Of a stretch of DNA of 64,000 nt, positions 17,680 to 25,804 are shown in pieces. The translations under genes were made by a program, and so were the position numbers. The notes below the pieces were generated by a model. The model was given only the letters and a program-made list of their open reading frames with translations. It ran no database searches and had not been told where the DNA came from. Where the stretch lies: positions 124,001 through 188,000 of the forward strand of contig JBFWNR010000004.1 of NCBI GenBank assembly GCA_050250955.1. Direction: 5' to 3'. How positions within the stretch are numbered: the first letter of the stretch is position 1; each line of letters opens with the position of its first letter. The stretch is from CAWAYR01 sp050250955. Lineage in GTDB: Bacteria; Acidobacteriota; Vicinamibacteria; Vicinamibacterales; UBA2999.

Positions 17680-19548
17680 TCAGCGGACGATGGCGAAGCC
17701 GGCGGTGGTCTCCGCCGTCTCGTCGCCGCGCGTCGCCGTGAAGCGCAGCACGTACTCGCCGAGGGCCAGCGACCGCACCGGCAGCTCCACCTGATGCTGG
17801 CCGGCGACCACGGCCGCCGGCCAGGTCGCCAGCGGCTTGCCCCGGCGGGTGAGCACTTCCGCGGTCACCGTCGCCGGTGCGGCGGCCTCCGGCGCCGCCA
17901 GGGCCGCCCGGACGACCACCAGGTCGGTGGTGCGGAACTCGCGGTCGGGGCTGGGTGTGCCCTCGCCGCCTTTGCGCAGGGCCTGGAACGACGCCGTGGT
18001 GCGGGCGCGCAGGAACGCCGGGCTGCCCAGGGCCAGCGTGCGACCGCTGAAGTCGGGCACGGCGAGCGCCGTTTCCCAGCGATCCACGACCTCGCCGCTT
18101 TCGCCGTGGGCGGTGAAGCGCAGCGTGACGTCGCCGGCCGGCACGTCCACCCGCGTCGTGCCGCTGCCCTCGTCGGTCAGGGTGCCGTCGCCCGAGCCGA
18201 GCACGGCGCCGTCGGCGCCGCGGACCTCGACCTCGAGCCGTTCCGGCCGGTCGCGGAAGCCGGCGACCGGCTTCCACAACGCCATCACCGCCGTGGCGCC
18301 CTGACGGCCCGGGGCGAAGACCGTCGTGACGTGCACCACCCGATCGTCCTGGCGGGCCTGCAGGCGGGTCAGCGCGCCCGACACCGCCGGCTCCATCGGC
18401 TCCGGCGCGGCCGGCGTCAGCTCCTCGGCCGACGGCGACCAGTAGCCCTTGCGGGCGACCACCTTGGCGCCGCGGCGCTTCACCTTGACCTCGAGGCGGT
18501 GGAACTTGCCGTCGTTCAGCTCACGGGCCGGCGTGTAGCCGATGAGGTAGTGGTGGCTGGCGTCCTGGATCACCCGCTCGAGCCCGGCCTCCAGGTTGTT
18601 GGTGTTGACGATGGCCTGGCCGCCCGTCTCGGCCGCCATCCGGTAGAGCGTCTGGTGCGGGAACACGCTCTGGCCGAGGCCGCGCGGGTCGAGCGTATGG
18701 ATGACGACGTTGCCGCGGTTGGCCTCGCGCAACATCGCCTGGAACTCCGGTTCGAGCGAGATGTCGAACATCAGCGGGATGCCCCGCGACACCACCACCA
18801 GGGTCTTGCGGCCCTCGCGCAGGCCGGCCAGATGCATCACCAGCGAGTGGATGGCCGAGATCACCACCTGCGAGCGGACCCGGAAGACGTTGCGGGTCAG
18901 GTTCTGCGACTCTTCGATCGGGCTGCGCCCGATGAAGTTGTCGATGCGGCCCTCGTAGTTCCTGAGCCGGCGGGCGAGCGCGTCCTTGTCGCGGGTCCAC
19001 TCCAGCGCCGAGAGCGGCGTGATCGGGTTCATCACCGTGGCCAGGTCGAGCGGGCCCATCATCTCGCCGAGGAAGGTGGTCAGCGCCTTGCGCAGCGGGA
19101 TCATCTCCTGCGGATAGCGCCCGAGGTGATAGTCGTCCATGAACACCGCGAAGACCCGCACGTCGTCGCGGCCGGCCTCGGCGATGGCGTGATCCTGCGA
19201 GCGGATCTCCAGCGACTCGCCGTTGTCTCGCGGTGCGCCGGAGAGACGCACCAGCGTCGCCTGCTCGACCTGCTGGGGGACGCCGTCCTCGGTGAGCTCG
19301 AAATCGGCCGCGGTCAGGTCGGCGAGCGGCACCTCGTCGCCGCCGGTGACCGACACGTCCACCAGGACGAGCTTGACGCCGGAGCGGAAGATCGGCGGCT
19401 GGATCTCGACGCCGGGCGGCGGCGCCTGCGGGGCCGACGTCTGCGGGGCCTGAGGCTGGGTCTGGCGGGCGACGCCGGGCGCAACGGCCAGACACGTGCC
19501 GGCGACCACAGCCGCCGCCCACCCCGCGCGCCCCGGACATGGCCTCAT
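17680..19548 (-). CDS. VWFA-related exported protein of the acidobacterial type
   Basis: 622 aa from ATG 19548, 1 nt after the nadE stop, so translation is probably coupled. Signal peptide AAVVAGTCLAVAPGVA, then a proline/glutamine linker. The beta-rich N-terminal part (FRSGVKLVLVDVSVTGG, LTAADFELTEDGVPQQV) and the VWA-like domain (VFAVFMDDYHL, FLGEMMGPLDLATVMN, LHLAGLREGRKTLVVVSRGIP, YLIGYTPARE) match the VWFA-related domain family (TIGR03436) first described in acidobacteria. The C-terminal ~250 residues are additional beta domains. The MIDAS motif is atypical (DDYHL), so metal binding is uncertain. It is likely periplasmic; its role is unknown. Confidence 0.85.
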   Translation of the reverse strand: MRPCPGRAGWAAAVVAGTCLAVAPGVARQTQPQAPQTSAPQAPPPGVEIQPPIFRSGVKLVLVDVSVTGGDEVPLADLTAADFELTEDGVPQQVEQATLVRLSGAPRDNGESLEIRSQDHAIAEAGRDDVRVFAVFMDDYHLGRYPQEMIPLRKALTTFLGEMMGPLDLATVMNPITPLSALEWTRDKDALARRLRNYEGRIDNFIGRSPIEESQNLTRNVFRVRSQVVISAIHSLVMHLAGLREGRKTLVVVSRGIPLMFDISLEPEFQAMLREANRGNVVIHTLDPRGLGQSVFPHQTLYRMAAETGGQAIVNTNNLEAGLERVIQDASHHYLIGYTPARELNDGKFHRLEVKVKRRGAKVVARKGYWSPSAEELTPAAPEPMEPAVSGALTRLQARQDDRVVHVTTVFAPGRQGATAVMALWKPVAGFRDRPERLEVEVRGADGAVLGSGDGTLTDEGSGTTRVDVPAGDVTLRFTAHGESGEVVDRWETALAVPDFSGRTLALGSPAFLRARTTASFQALRKGGEGTPSPDREFRTTDLVVVRAALAAPEAAAPATVTAEVLTRRGKPLATWPAAVVAGQHQVELPVRSLALGEYVLRFTATRGDETAETTAGFAIVR

Positions 19549-19549
19549 C

Positions 19550-21442
19550 TCACCACTCCGTGCGCTGCACGACCGGCATCTGCAGCGCCCGCTCGCGGTC
19601 GAGGTCGAGCGAGCCGACGTGGAGCGCCAGCGGCGACTGCACCCATTTGTAGATCGACTGGGTGAACAGCCGGGCGAAGCGGGCGGCGTGGGCGGCCAGC
19701 GCCGCCGGGTCGACATCCGGACAGACGCTGACCAGGGCGCGCGCCATCTCGTCGGGCGACAGCTTCTCGGCGGCGTAGAGGTGCAGGCAGGCGTCGAGGA
19801 CCGGGAAGGGCATCAGCTCCTGCTCGGCTTCCTGCGCATCGGCCAGCTCCGGGCCGGGGCGGGTCGCCAGCGTGGCGGCAATCCCGGCGAAGCCGAACCG
19901 CCGATCGAGACGGGCGAGCAGCGCTTCGACCACGGTCTTGGGCACGTTGGCGATCACCGAGAGGGCCCCCTCGAGGTCGCCGCCGATCGTCGTGTAGCCC
20001 ACGGCCTTTTCGCTCATGTCCCCGGTCTGCAGGAACAGCGCCCCGGAGCTGTTGGCCCAGTTCCACATCCGCTGGCCGCGCAGACGCGCCTGTACGTTCT
20101 GACGCGTCAGGGCACCGGGCGGTTGCCCCCCGAGCATCGCCTGGGTGGCCTCGACCTCCCGGGCGTAGGCGTCGTCGAGCGGCACGGTGTGCAGGGCCAC
20201 ACCCAGGGCTGCGGCCAGCTCGTGCGCGGCCGTGCGGGTGGCGTCCTGCGAGTGGCGCGTCGGCATGTAGAAGCTCGTGATGAGCGAGCCGGGTGCGCCG
20301 TCGTCGGCCGCTGCCGCGAGGATGCGCTGTGCGGCCCGCCAGGCGACCAGCAGCGTCAGCATCGAGTCGCGACCGCCCGACAGGGCCACGCCGAGCGAGC
20401 GGAAGGCGCCCGTCTTGGTGTAGTAGCTGGCCACGCCCAGCGCGAGGGCCTCGAAGAGCTCGTCGAGCGCGGCGTCGCGGGCGTCGACGGGCGGCGGCGA
20501 CGCCGGCGGCAGGAAGAAGCTGCCGCCGGGCGGCGCCGGGTAGGCGAGGGCGCCGCCGTCGGCGGTCTCCCCGGCGCCCGCCAGCACCGGGACGCGCGCG
20601 CCGGCGAGGACGAACGCCTCGCAGTCGGCGCGCCACGTGGTGTGCTCGGTGCGCAGCCGGCGGGTGCGGTCCAGATCGACGACGGCCGTGGTCGTGGCCT
20701 CGGTGAATCGTTCGCCCTCGCAGACCAGCCGGCCGTTCTGGAAGATGAAGCCGCCGCCGTCGTAGACCAGTCCGTCCTGGGCGCCGACGGCGTTGGCGTA
20801 GACCAGCACCGTCTGGTTGTCGGCGGCGCGGGTGGCCAGCATCTCGCGGCGGGTGTCCTGGATGCCGAGCCGATAGGGCGACGCCGACACGTTGACGACG
20901 ATCTCGGCGCCGGAGAGGCAGCGGCGGCGCATCGGGCCGTCGGGCGCCCACGCGTCTTCGCACACCTCCACGGCCACCGTGCCGAAGTCGAAGCGGAAGA
21001 TGTAGTCGCCGAGCGGCAGCCCGTCGGCGTCGAGGGCCAGGCCGGGGCCGCCCCGCGAGAAGGTCCGCGCCTCGTAGAAGACGTTGTAGGTGGGCAGCTT
21101 CTCCTTCGGCACGCAGCCGAGGATCTGCCCGCGGTGAACGACGGCGGCGGCGTTGTACAGCTGCGCCTGAACCGGCACCGCCAGCCCGAGGACGAACACC
21201 GTCGGGGCGTCGGCGGTGTCGCGCGCGAAGCGCTCCAGGCCGCGCCGCTGCGCGTCGAGGAAGGCCCGCCACTGCACCAGGTCCTCGGGCGGGTAGCCGC
21301 CGACCACCTGCTCGGGGAAGGCGCCCAGGGTCACCGTCTCGTCGGCCATCGCCCGCGCGGCGCCAACCAGCGCCGCGACGTTGCCGCGGACCGCGCCGAC
21401 GGTGGGGCTGAGGCTGGCCACGGCCAGTTTCACGAGACGCAT
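19550..21442 (-). CDS. nadE: Glutamine-dependent NAD+ synthetase
   Basis: 630 aa, two domains. The N-terminal nitrilase-type amidase (about 1-280) has its catalytic triad in FPEQVVGG (Glu), PKEKLPTYNVFYE (Lys) and VAVEVCEDAW (Cys). The C-terminal synthetase has the PP-loop LSGGRDSMLTLLVAW near residue 350, and later FLQTGDMSEKAVGYTTIGGDLEG and the IANVPKTVV segment. It converts nicotinate adenine dinucleotide to NAD+ using glutamine-derived ammonia. The protein is complete and closest in layout to the long bacterial NadE enzymes. It is followed by the VWA protein on the same strand. Confidence 0.95.
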   Translation of the reverse strand: MRLVKLAVASLSPTVGAVRGNVAALVGAARAMADETVTLGAFPEQVVGGYPPEDLVQWRAFLDAQRRGLERFARDTADAPTVFVLGLAVPVQAQLYNAAAVVHRGQILGCVPKEKLPTYNVFYEARTFSRGGPGLALDADGLPLGDYIFRFDFGTVAVEVCEDAWAPDGPMRRRCLSGAEIVVNVSASPYRLGIQDTRREMLATRAADNQTVLVYANAVGAQDGLVYDGGGFIFQNGRLVCEGERFTEATTTAVVDLDRTRRLRTEHTTWRADCEAFVLAGARVPVLAGAGETADGGALAYPAPPGGSFFLPPASPPPVDARDAALDELFEALALGVASYYTKTGAFRSLGVALSGGRDSMLTLLVAWRAAQRILAAAADDGAPGSLITSFYMPTRHSQDATRTAAHELAAALGVALHTVPLDDAYAREVEATQAMLGGQPPGALTRQNVQARLRGQRMWNWANSSGALFLQTGDMSEKAVGYTTIGGDLEGALSVIANVPKTVVEALLARLDRRFGFAGIAATLATRPGPELADAQEAEQELMPFPVLDACLHLYAAEKLSPDEMARALVSVCPDVDPAALAAHAARFARLFTQSIYKWVQSPLALHVGSLDLDRERALQMPVVQRTEW

Positions 21443-21506
21443 GTCTCAGCTTACCCGCTCGCGCGCGTCGGTGACGTGTGCCGGCCCGTGCAGCAGCGGC
21501 GATCGA

Positions 21507-21758
21507 TCATCCCTTGAAGACGCCGAGCACCCGCAACAGCCAGATGAGGACGATGGCGCCGACCAGCGACGCGACGAAGCTGCCGAGCGACCCGACGACG
21601 GCCAGCCCGGCGGCCGAGGCCAGCATCCCGCCCAGCCACGACCCGACGACGCCGACCACCACGTTGGCGAGGACGCCCATCTGGGCGTTGGTCTTCATGA
21701 CGATGCTGGCCAGCCAGCCGATGATGCCACCGACGACGAGCGTGACGATGAGTCCCAT
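21507..21758 (-). CDS. GlsB/YeaQ/YmgE-family small membrane protein
   Basis: 83 aa, almost entirely hydrophobic: MGLIVTLVVGGIIGWLASIV, GVLANVVVGVVGSWLGGML and GSFVASLVGAIVLIWLLRVLG, three helices with the GxxGWLAS and GxxGSxLGG motifs typical of the transglycosylase-associated / YeaQ family. Members are stress-linked inner-membrane proteins with no proven activity. On the minus strand rc GGAGGACCCCC lies directly upstream of the ATG, giving a Shine-Dalgarno. It is divergent from the DUF2177 gene. Confidence 0.85.
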   Translation of the reverse strand: MGLIVTLVVGGIIGWLASIVMKTNAQMGVLANVVVGVVGSWLGGMLASAAGLAVVGSLGSFVASLVGAIVLIWLLRVLGVFKG

Positions 21759-21812
21759 GGGGGTCCTCCGGGACCGGCGGATCGCCAGCCTCCTGGCCGG
21801 CGTCCTAGCGGT

Positions 21813-22220
21813 GTGTCCGACATCCTACGGCCGTTCGCCGCCGGGCTGGTGACCTTCCTGGCCCTCGACTTCCTGTGGATCGGCGTCCTCGCCAACGCCT
21901 TCTACAAGCGGGAACTGGCGGGCCTGGCGCGGATGGCGGGGGAGGCGTTCGACATCCGGGTCGGCCCGGCCCTGGTGCTCTACCCGCTCATCATCGCCGG
22001 CCTGCAGGTGTTCGCCCTGCCGCGCGCCGCCGGCGGGCCGCTGTGGCAGGCGGCGGCCTGGGGCGGGCTGTTCGGGCTGGTCGGCTACGGCATCTACGAC
22101 CTGACCAACTACGCCACGCTGACCGGCTTCACGCTGCGGATGACGGTGGTCGACATGGCCTGGGGCATGACCATCTCGGCGATGACCGCCACCGTCATGG
22201 CGGCGGTCTGGCCGGCCTGA
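21813..22220 (+). CDS. DUF2177-family membrane protein
   Basis: 135 aa from GTG 21813. Four hydrophobic helices: FAAGLVTFLALDFLWIGVLA, VGPALVLYPLIIAGLQVFAL, WQAAAWGGLFGLVGYGIYDLTNYATL and MTISAMTATVMAAV. The FLALDFLWIG start and GYGIYDLTNYATL motif are characteristic of DUF2177 proteins. No biochemical function is known. It is convergent with the LOG-family gene, 6 nt apart. The GTG start lacks a strong Shine-Dalgarno. Confidence 0.83.
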   Translation: MSDILRPFAAGLVTFLALDFLWIGVLANAFYKRELAGLARMAGEAFDIRVGPALVLYPLIIAGLQVFALPRAAGGPLWQAAAWGGLFGLVGYGIYDLTNYATLTGFTLRMTVVDMAWGMTISAMTATVMAAVWPA

Positions 22221-22226
22221 CCCGGT

Positions 22227-23018
22227 TCAGCGGGCCGGTCGGGCGGTGCGCAGCGCCTTCTCGCCCAGCCACCGCCACGGCGACGGACGTGCCGCGGTGG
22301 TCAGGCCGAAGCGCTTGATGGCGTGGCGTTCGATGTGCGCCATCGCCTCGTCCACCGAATCGGTCACCAGCATGAGGTCGAGGTCGCCGGCCGAGATCGT
22401 CCGCGCCTGCACCATGGTCCGCAGCATCTCGACGAACGGCTCCCAGTAGTCCTTGTCCATCAGCACCACCGGGAACTGGCGGATCTTGCCGGTCTGGATC
22501 AGCGTCAGGGCCTCGGACAGCTCGTCGAGCGTCCCCAGACCGCCGGGCAGGACCACGAATGCGTAGGAGTACTTGAAGAGCAGGACCTTGCGGACGAAGA
22601 AGTAACGGCAGGTGACCCAGCGATCGAGGTAGGGGTTGGGCTCCTGTTCGAAGGGCAGCTCGATGTTGCAGCCGACCGAGAGCCCGCCGGCCTCGCGCGC
22701 GCCGCGATTGGCGCCTTCCATGATGCCCGGCCCGCCGCCGGTCATCACCGTGAACCCGAGGCGGGCCACGGCCGCGCCGACCTCGCGGGCGGCCTGGTAG
22801 CTGGGATGGTCGGCGGCGAAGCGGGCCGACCCGAAGACCGTCACGCAGGGGCCGACGAAGTGCAGGGCGCGGAAGCCGCGGATGAAGTCGCGGCCGGCGC
22901 GGATGAGGGTGCCGAGTTCGCGCCACCGCGCCCGCGGTCCCTCGAGCAGCACCAGGTCTTCGGCGGTGTTCAGGCGAATCGACGGGGACTCGGGCTCGGC
23001 GGGGGCCACCATCGCCAC
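22227..23018 (-). CDS. LOG-family (TIGR00730-type) Rossmann-fold protein
   Basis: 263 aa; ATG at 23018, with a second in-frame ATG at 23012. The core VTVFGSARFAADHPSYQAAREVG is followed by the two LOG signatures, TGGGPGIMEGANRGAREAGG and VLPGGLGTLDELSEALTLIQTGK. These residues form the nucleotide-binding and catalytic site of cytokinin-riboside 5'-monophosphate phosphoribohydrolases and relatives. The protein is longer than minimal LOG enzymes, with an N-terminal helical extension (~50 residues) and a basic C-terminal tail. Nucleotide-monophosphate hydrolysis is the most likely activity. It is divergent from the TonB receptor. Confidence 0.87.
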   Translation of the reverse strand: MAMVAPAEPESPSIRLNTAEDLVLLEGPRARWRELGTLIRAGRDFIRGFRALHFVGPCVTVFGSARFAADHPSYQAAREVGAAVARLGFTVMTGGGPGIMEGANRGAREAGGLSVGCNIELPFEQEPNPYLDRWVTCRYFFVRKVLLFKYSYAFVVLPGGLGTLDELSEALTLIQTGKIRQFPVVLMDKDYWEPFVEMLRTMVQARTISAGDLDLMLVTDSVDEAMAHIERHAIKRFGLTTAARPSPWRWLGEKALRTARPAR

Positions 23019-23072
23019 GATCCTACCCCGGCCTGCGATCGGCCCCGGCGTCGTCCCACCGGCTGGTGCGGT

Positions 23073-23093
23073 CCGGCGCCCATCGGGCGCCGG
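23073..23093. other. Perfect 9-bp stem hairpin in a divergent promoter region
   Basis: CCGGCGCCC at 23073-23081 and GGGCGCCGG at 23085-23093 are perfectly complementary around ATC. It lies between the divergent LOG and TonB-receptor genes. It could be an operator or a leader hairpin for the minus-strand gene; no cobalamin-riboswitch consensus was recognised. Confidence 0.4.
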
Positions 23094-23160
23094 CCGTGGG
23101 CGAACGCTGGTGTAAAGTCAGTGCACTGCGCGACCGTTCGCGTGCCGGACGTACCCAGTT

Positions 23161-25359
23161 ATGCACACACGAGTTCTTTCCGTCGCCACGGCCGCGCTGG
23201 CCGCCCTCGTCCTGATCCTGTCGGCCGCCGGCGCGGCGGCCCAGGGCACCCGCATCGTCGTCGTCGATCAATCGGGGGCGCCGATTCCCGGAGCGACCGT
23301 CAGTGGCGTCGGCGCGCCGCGCACCACCGGCGCCGACGGCGTCGTGGACTGGTCGGCCGGCGGGAGCGTCACGGTCTCGGCCCCCGGCTTTGCCAGCCAG
23401 GCGGTCGCCGCCGACGGGCCGGGTGAGATCCGGGTCGTGCTGGTGCCCGCGGCCCTGACCGATCGCGTCACCGTCACGGCGACCCGCGGCGACGCCCGGC
23501 TGGCCACGCCCTCGAGCACGACCGTGCTGACCTCGGCCGAGGTGCTCACCTCGGCCGCCGGCGCGATGGACGACCTGCTGCGCTATACGCCGGGCTTCAG
23601 CCTGTTCCGGCGCAGCTCGTCGCGCGTCGCCAACCCGACCACCCAGGGCGTGACGCTGCGCGGCGTGTCGGGGTCCGGTGCCAGCCGGACGCTGGTGCTC
23701 TCCGACGGCGTGCCGCTGAACGATCCGTTCGGCAGCTGGGTCTACTGGAACCGGGTCCCGCAGGCGGCGATCGATCGGGTCGAGGTGCTGCGCGGGACGA
23801 CCGGCGATCTCTACGGCGCCGACGCGCTGGGCGGCGTCGTCCAGGTGCTGACCTTCACGCCGGGGGCGCCACGCCTGCGCGCCTTCGTCGAGGGCGGCTC
23901 GTTCAACACCGCCCGCGGCTCGCTCTACGGCGGCGGCAGCCGCGGCCAGTGGTCGCTCTTCGCCTCGGGTGAGGCGGTGACCACCGACGGTGCCTACGTG
24001 GTGGCCGATGCCGACCGCGGCCCGGTCGACACCCGCGCCGACAGCGACTACCGAACCGGCATGATCAACCTCGGCTGGCAGCGCGAGTCGTCGCGCGCCA
24101 CGTTGCGCGTCGCCGGGTTCCGCGAGGAGCGGGGCAACGGCACCCCGGTGCAGGTGAACGACACCACCTGGCGCCAGGCGGCCCTGACCGGCGGCGGCGT
24201 CCTGGCCGGCGGCGCCTGGCAAGCCACCGTGTCGCGGGGCAGCCAGGACTACTACCAGACCTTCTCGGCGATTCTCGGCGGGCGCGCCAGCGAGCGGCTG
24301 ACCACCGAGCAGACCACGCCGAGCGACTTCACCCAGGCCTCGGCGCAGTGGGTGGGGACCGTCGGCCGCCATTCGTTCATCGTCGGTGGTGAGCTGCAGG
24401 ACACCGACGCCACGGTCGAGGAGTACCGCTATTCGACGACCAACGTCCAGAGCGGCCCGTTCTTCGTCGGCGGCGACGAGCTGCTCACGGCCGGATTCCT
24501 GCGCACGCGGCTGGCCCTCGCCGACGAGTGGACGCTGTCGGCGGGCGCCCGTGTCGACGGCTGGAAGACGGCGTCGATCGACCCGGCGGTGGCCGATCGC
24601 ACCGAGACCTTCTTCAGCCCCCGGGTGTCGCTGGCCTGGCAGCGCGACGGCGTCGGCGTCCACCTCGCCGCCTCGCGGTCCTACCGCACCCCGACGCTGA
24701 ACGAACTGCACCGCGGCTTCCGCGTCGGCAACGTCGTCACCAATCCCAACCCGCGGCTGGAACCCGAGCGGCTCACCGGCGTCGAGGCCGGCGTGCTCGG
24801 CTCGAGCGGCCGGGCGTCGGCCCGGGTCACCGGGTTCTTCAACACGCTCGACGGCGCGATCGCCAACATCACCCTCAGCAGCACGCCGGCGCTCATCACC
24901 CGTGAGCGGGGCAACTCCGACGAGATTCGCGCCTTCGGCGCCGAGATCGAGGCCGACCTGCGCGTCACCTCGACCCTCAGCGTCACCGGTCAGCTCACGC
25001 TGACCTCGAGCGAGTTCCGCGGCTCGGTGGCGACACCGGCCATCGAGGGCAACCGCGTCACCCAGGTGCCGGCCTGGTCGGCCGCGGCCGGCGTGGTCTG
25101 GACCGACCCGCGCATCGCCACCGTCAACCTGCAGGTGCGGGCGGCCGACAAGGCCTACGACGACGACCTCAACACGCTCGAACTCGGCCGCTACGCCGTC
25201 GTCGACGTGTTCGCGGGCCGCACCGTGTGGCGATCGCTGCAGGCCTTCGCCGCGGTGGAGAACCTGTTCGACAGCGACTACGACGTCGCACGGACACCGG
25301 TGCGCTCGGTCGGCTGGCCGCGATCGGTGCGGGTCGGCGTCCGCGCCTTCTTCCCGTAG
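23161..25359 (+). CDS. TonB-dependent outer-membrane receptor with N-terminal Ig-like extension
   Basis: 732 aa. Signal peptide MHTRVLSVATAALAALVLILSAAGAAAQ, then a ~70-residue carboxypeptidase-regulatory-like domain (RIVVVDQSGAPIPGATVSG, VLVPAAL). A TonB-box-like DRVTVTATR precedes the plug domain (DDLLRYTPGFSLF, TTQGVTLRGVSGSGASRTLVLSDGVPLNDPFG, VEVLRGTTGDLYGADALGGVVQVLT). The remaining ~450 residues form the 22-strand barrel, ending SVRVGVRAFFP. The plug pattern is that of BtuB/FepA-like receptors, so the ligand may be a cobalamin, siderophore or other scarce compound; sequence alone does not say which. No ABC importer lies nearby. Confidence 0.92.
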   Translation: MHTRVLSVATAALAALVLILSAAGAAAQGTRIVVVDQSGAPIPGATVSGVGAPRTTGADGVVDWSAGGSVTVSAPGFASQAVAADGPGEIRVVLVPAALTDRVTVTATRGDARLATPSSTTVLTSAEVLTSAAGAMDDLLRYTPGFSLFRRSSSRVANPTTQGVTLRGVSGSGASRTLVLSDGVPLNDPFGSWVYWNRVPQAAIDRVEVLRGTTGDLYGADALGGVVQVLTFTPGAPRLRAFVEGGSFNTARGSLYGGGSRGQWSLFASGEAVTTDGAYVVADADRGPVDTRADSDYRTGMINLGWQRESSRATLRVAGFREERGNGTPVQVNDTTWRQAALTGGGVLAGGAWQATVSRGSQDYYQTFSAILGGRASERLTTEQTTPSDFTQASAQWVGTVGRHSFIVGGELQDTDATVEEYRYSTTNVQSGPFFVGGDELLTAGFLRTRLALADEWTLSAGARVDGWKTASIDPAVADRTETFFSPRVSLAWQRDGVGVHLAASRSYRTPTLNELHRGFRVGNVVTNPNPRLEPERLTGVEAGVLGSSGRASARVTGFFNTLDGAIANITLSSTPALITRERGNSDEIRAFGAEIEADLRVTSTLSVTGQLTLTSSEFRGSVATPAIEGNRVTQVPAWSAAAGVVWTDPRIATVNLQVRAADKAYDDDLNTLELGRYAVVDVFAGRTVWRSLQAFAAVENLFDSDYDVARTPVRSVGWPRSVRVGVRAFFP

Positions 25360-25379
25360 CCGTCGCCGAGCGGCCGCCG

Positions 25380-25793
25380 ATGGGCACCCCGCTCGACGGG
25401 CATGGGATCGTGCTCTTCGACGGCACCTGCGCCTTCTGCGAGCGTTCGGTCCGCTTCATCGCCCGCCGCGATCCGGCCGGCTACTTCCGGTTCGGGGCCT
25501 CGCAGACGCCGGCGGCGGCGGCGCTCTTGGCCCGGTTCGGGACGTCGCGCGAGGCGGCCCGCAGCCTGATCCTGGTCGAGGACGGGGTGGTGCACCTGCG
25601 CTCGACGGCGGCGCTCCGCATCGCCCGCCGCCTGACGTGGCCGTGGCGGCTCGCCGGGCTCCTTCTCGTCGTGCCGCGACCGATCCGCGACGCCGCCTAC
25701 CGGGTCGTGGCGGCGGTGCGCCACCGCCTCGCCGGTTCGTCGAACGCCTGCGAGATCCCGCCGCCGGAGATTCGCGACCGGCTCATCGACTAG
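25380..25793 (+). CDS. DCC-family thiol-disulfide oxidoreductase-like protein
   Basis: 137 aa from ATG 25380, 20 nt after the TonB receptor. Early motif IVLFDGTCAFCERSVRFIARRDP carries the DxxCxxC signature of DCC proteins, followed by FRFGASQTPAAAALL, a SLILVEDGVVHLRSTAALRIAR segment and a hydrophobic stretch LAGLLLVVPRPIRD. DCC proteins are thioredoxin-like in fold, and their redox role is unproven. It could serve the upstream receptor but there is no direct evidence. It ends at TAG 25791-25793, which begins a short TAGCCGC/TAG repeat shared with the convergent gene. Confidence 0.87.
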   Translation: MGTPLDGHGIVLFDGTCAFCERSVRFIARRDPAGYFRFGASQTPAAAALLARFGTSREAARSLILVEDGVVHLRSTAALRIARRLTWPWRLAGLLLVVPRPIRDAAYRVVAAVRHRLAGSSNACEIPPPEIRDRLID

Positions 25794-25804
25794 CCGCTAG
25801 AAGG
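25791..25804. repeat. Short heptamer-repeat relic at convergent stop codons
   Basis: CTAGCCGCTAG joins the stop codon of the DCC gene (plus strand TAG at 25791) with that of the DUF5916 gene (minus strand TAG at 25799-25797). On the minus strand it reads TAGCGGC then TAG, the same unit as the longer arrays at 3161, 8737 and 31411. Confidence 0.55.

Noticed and set aside
23019..23160. Cobalamin riboswitch upstream of the BtuB-like receptor
   Set aside because: The gap is only 142 nt and I found no B12-box consensus or multi-stem layout, only one short hairpin.
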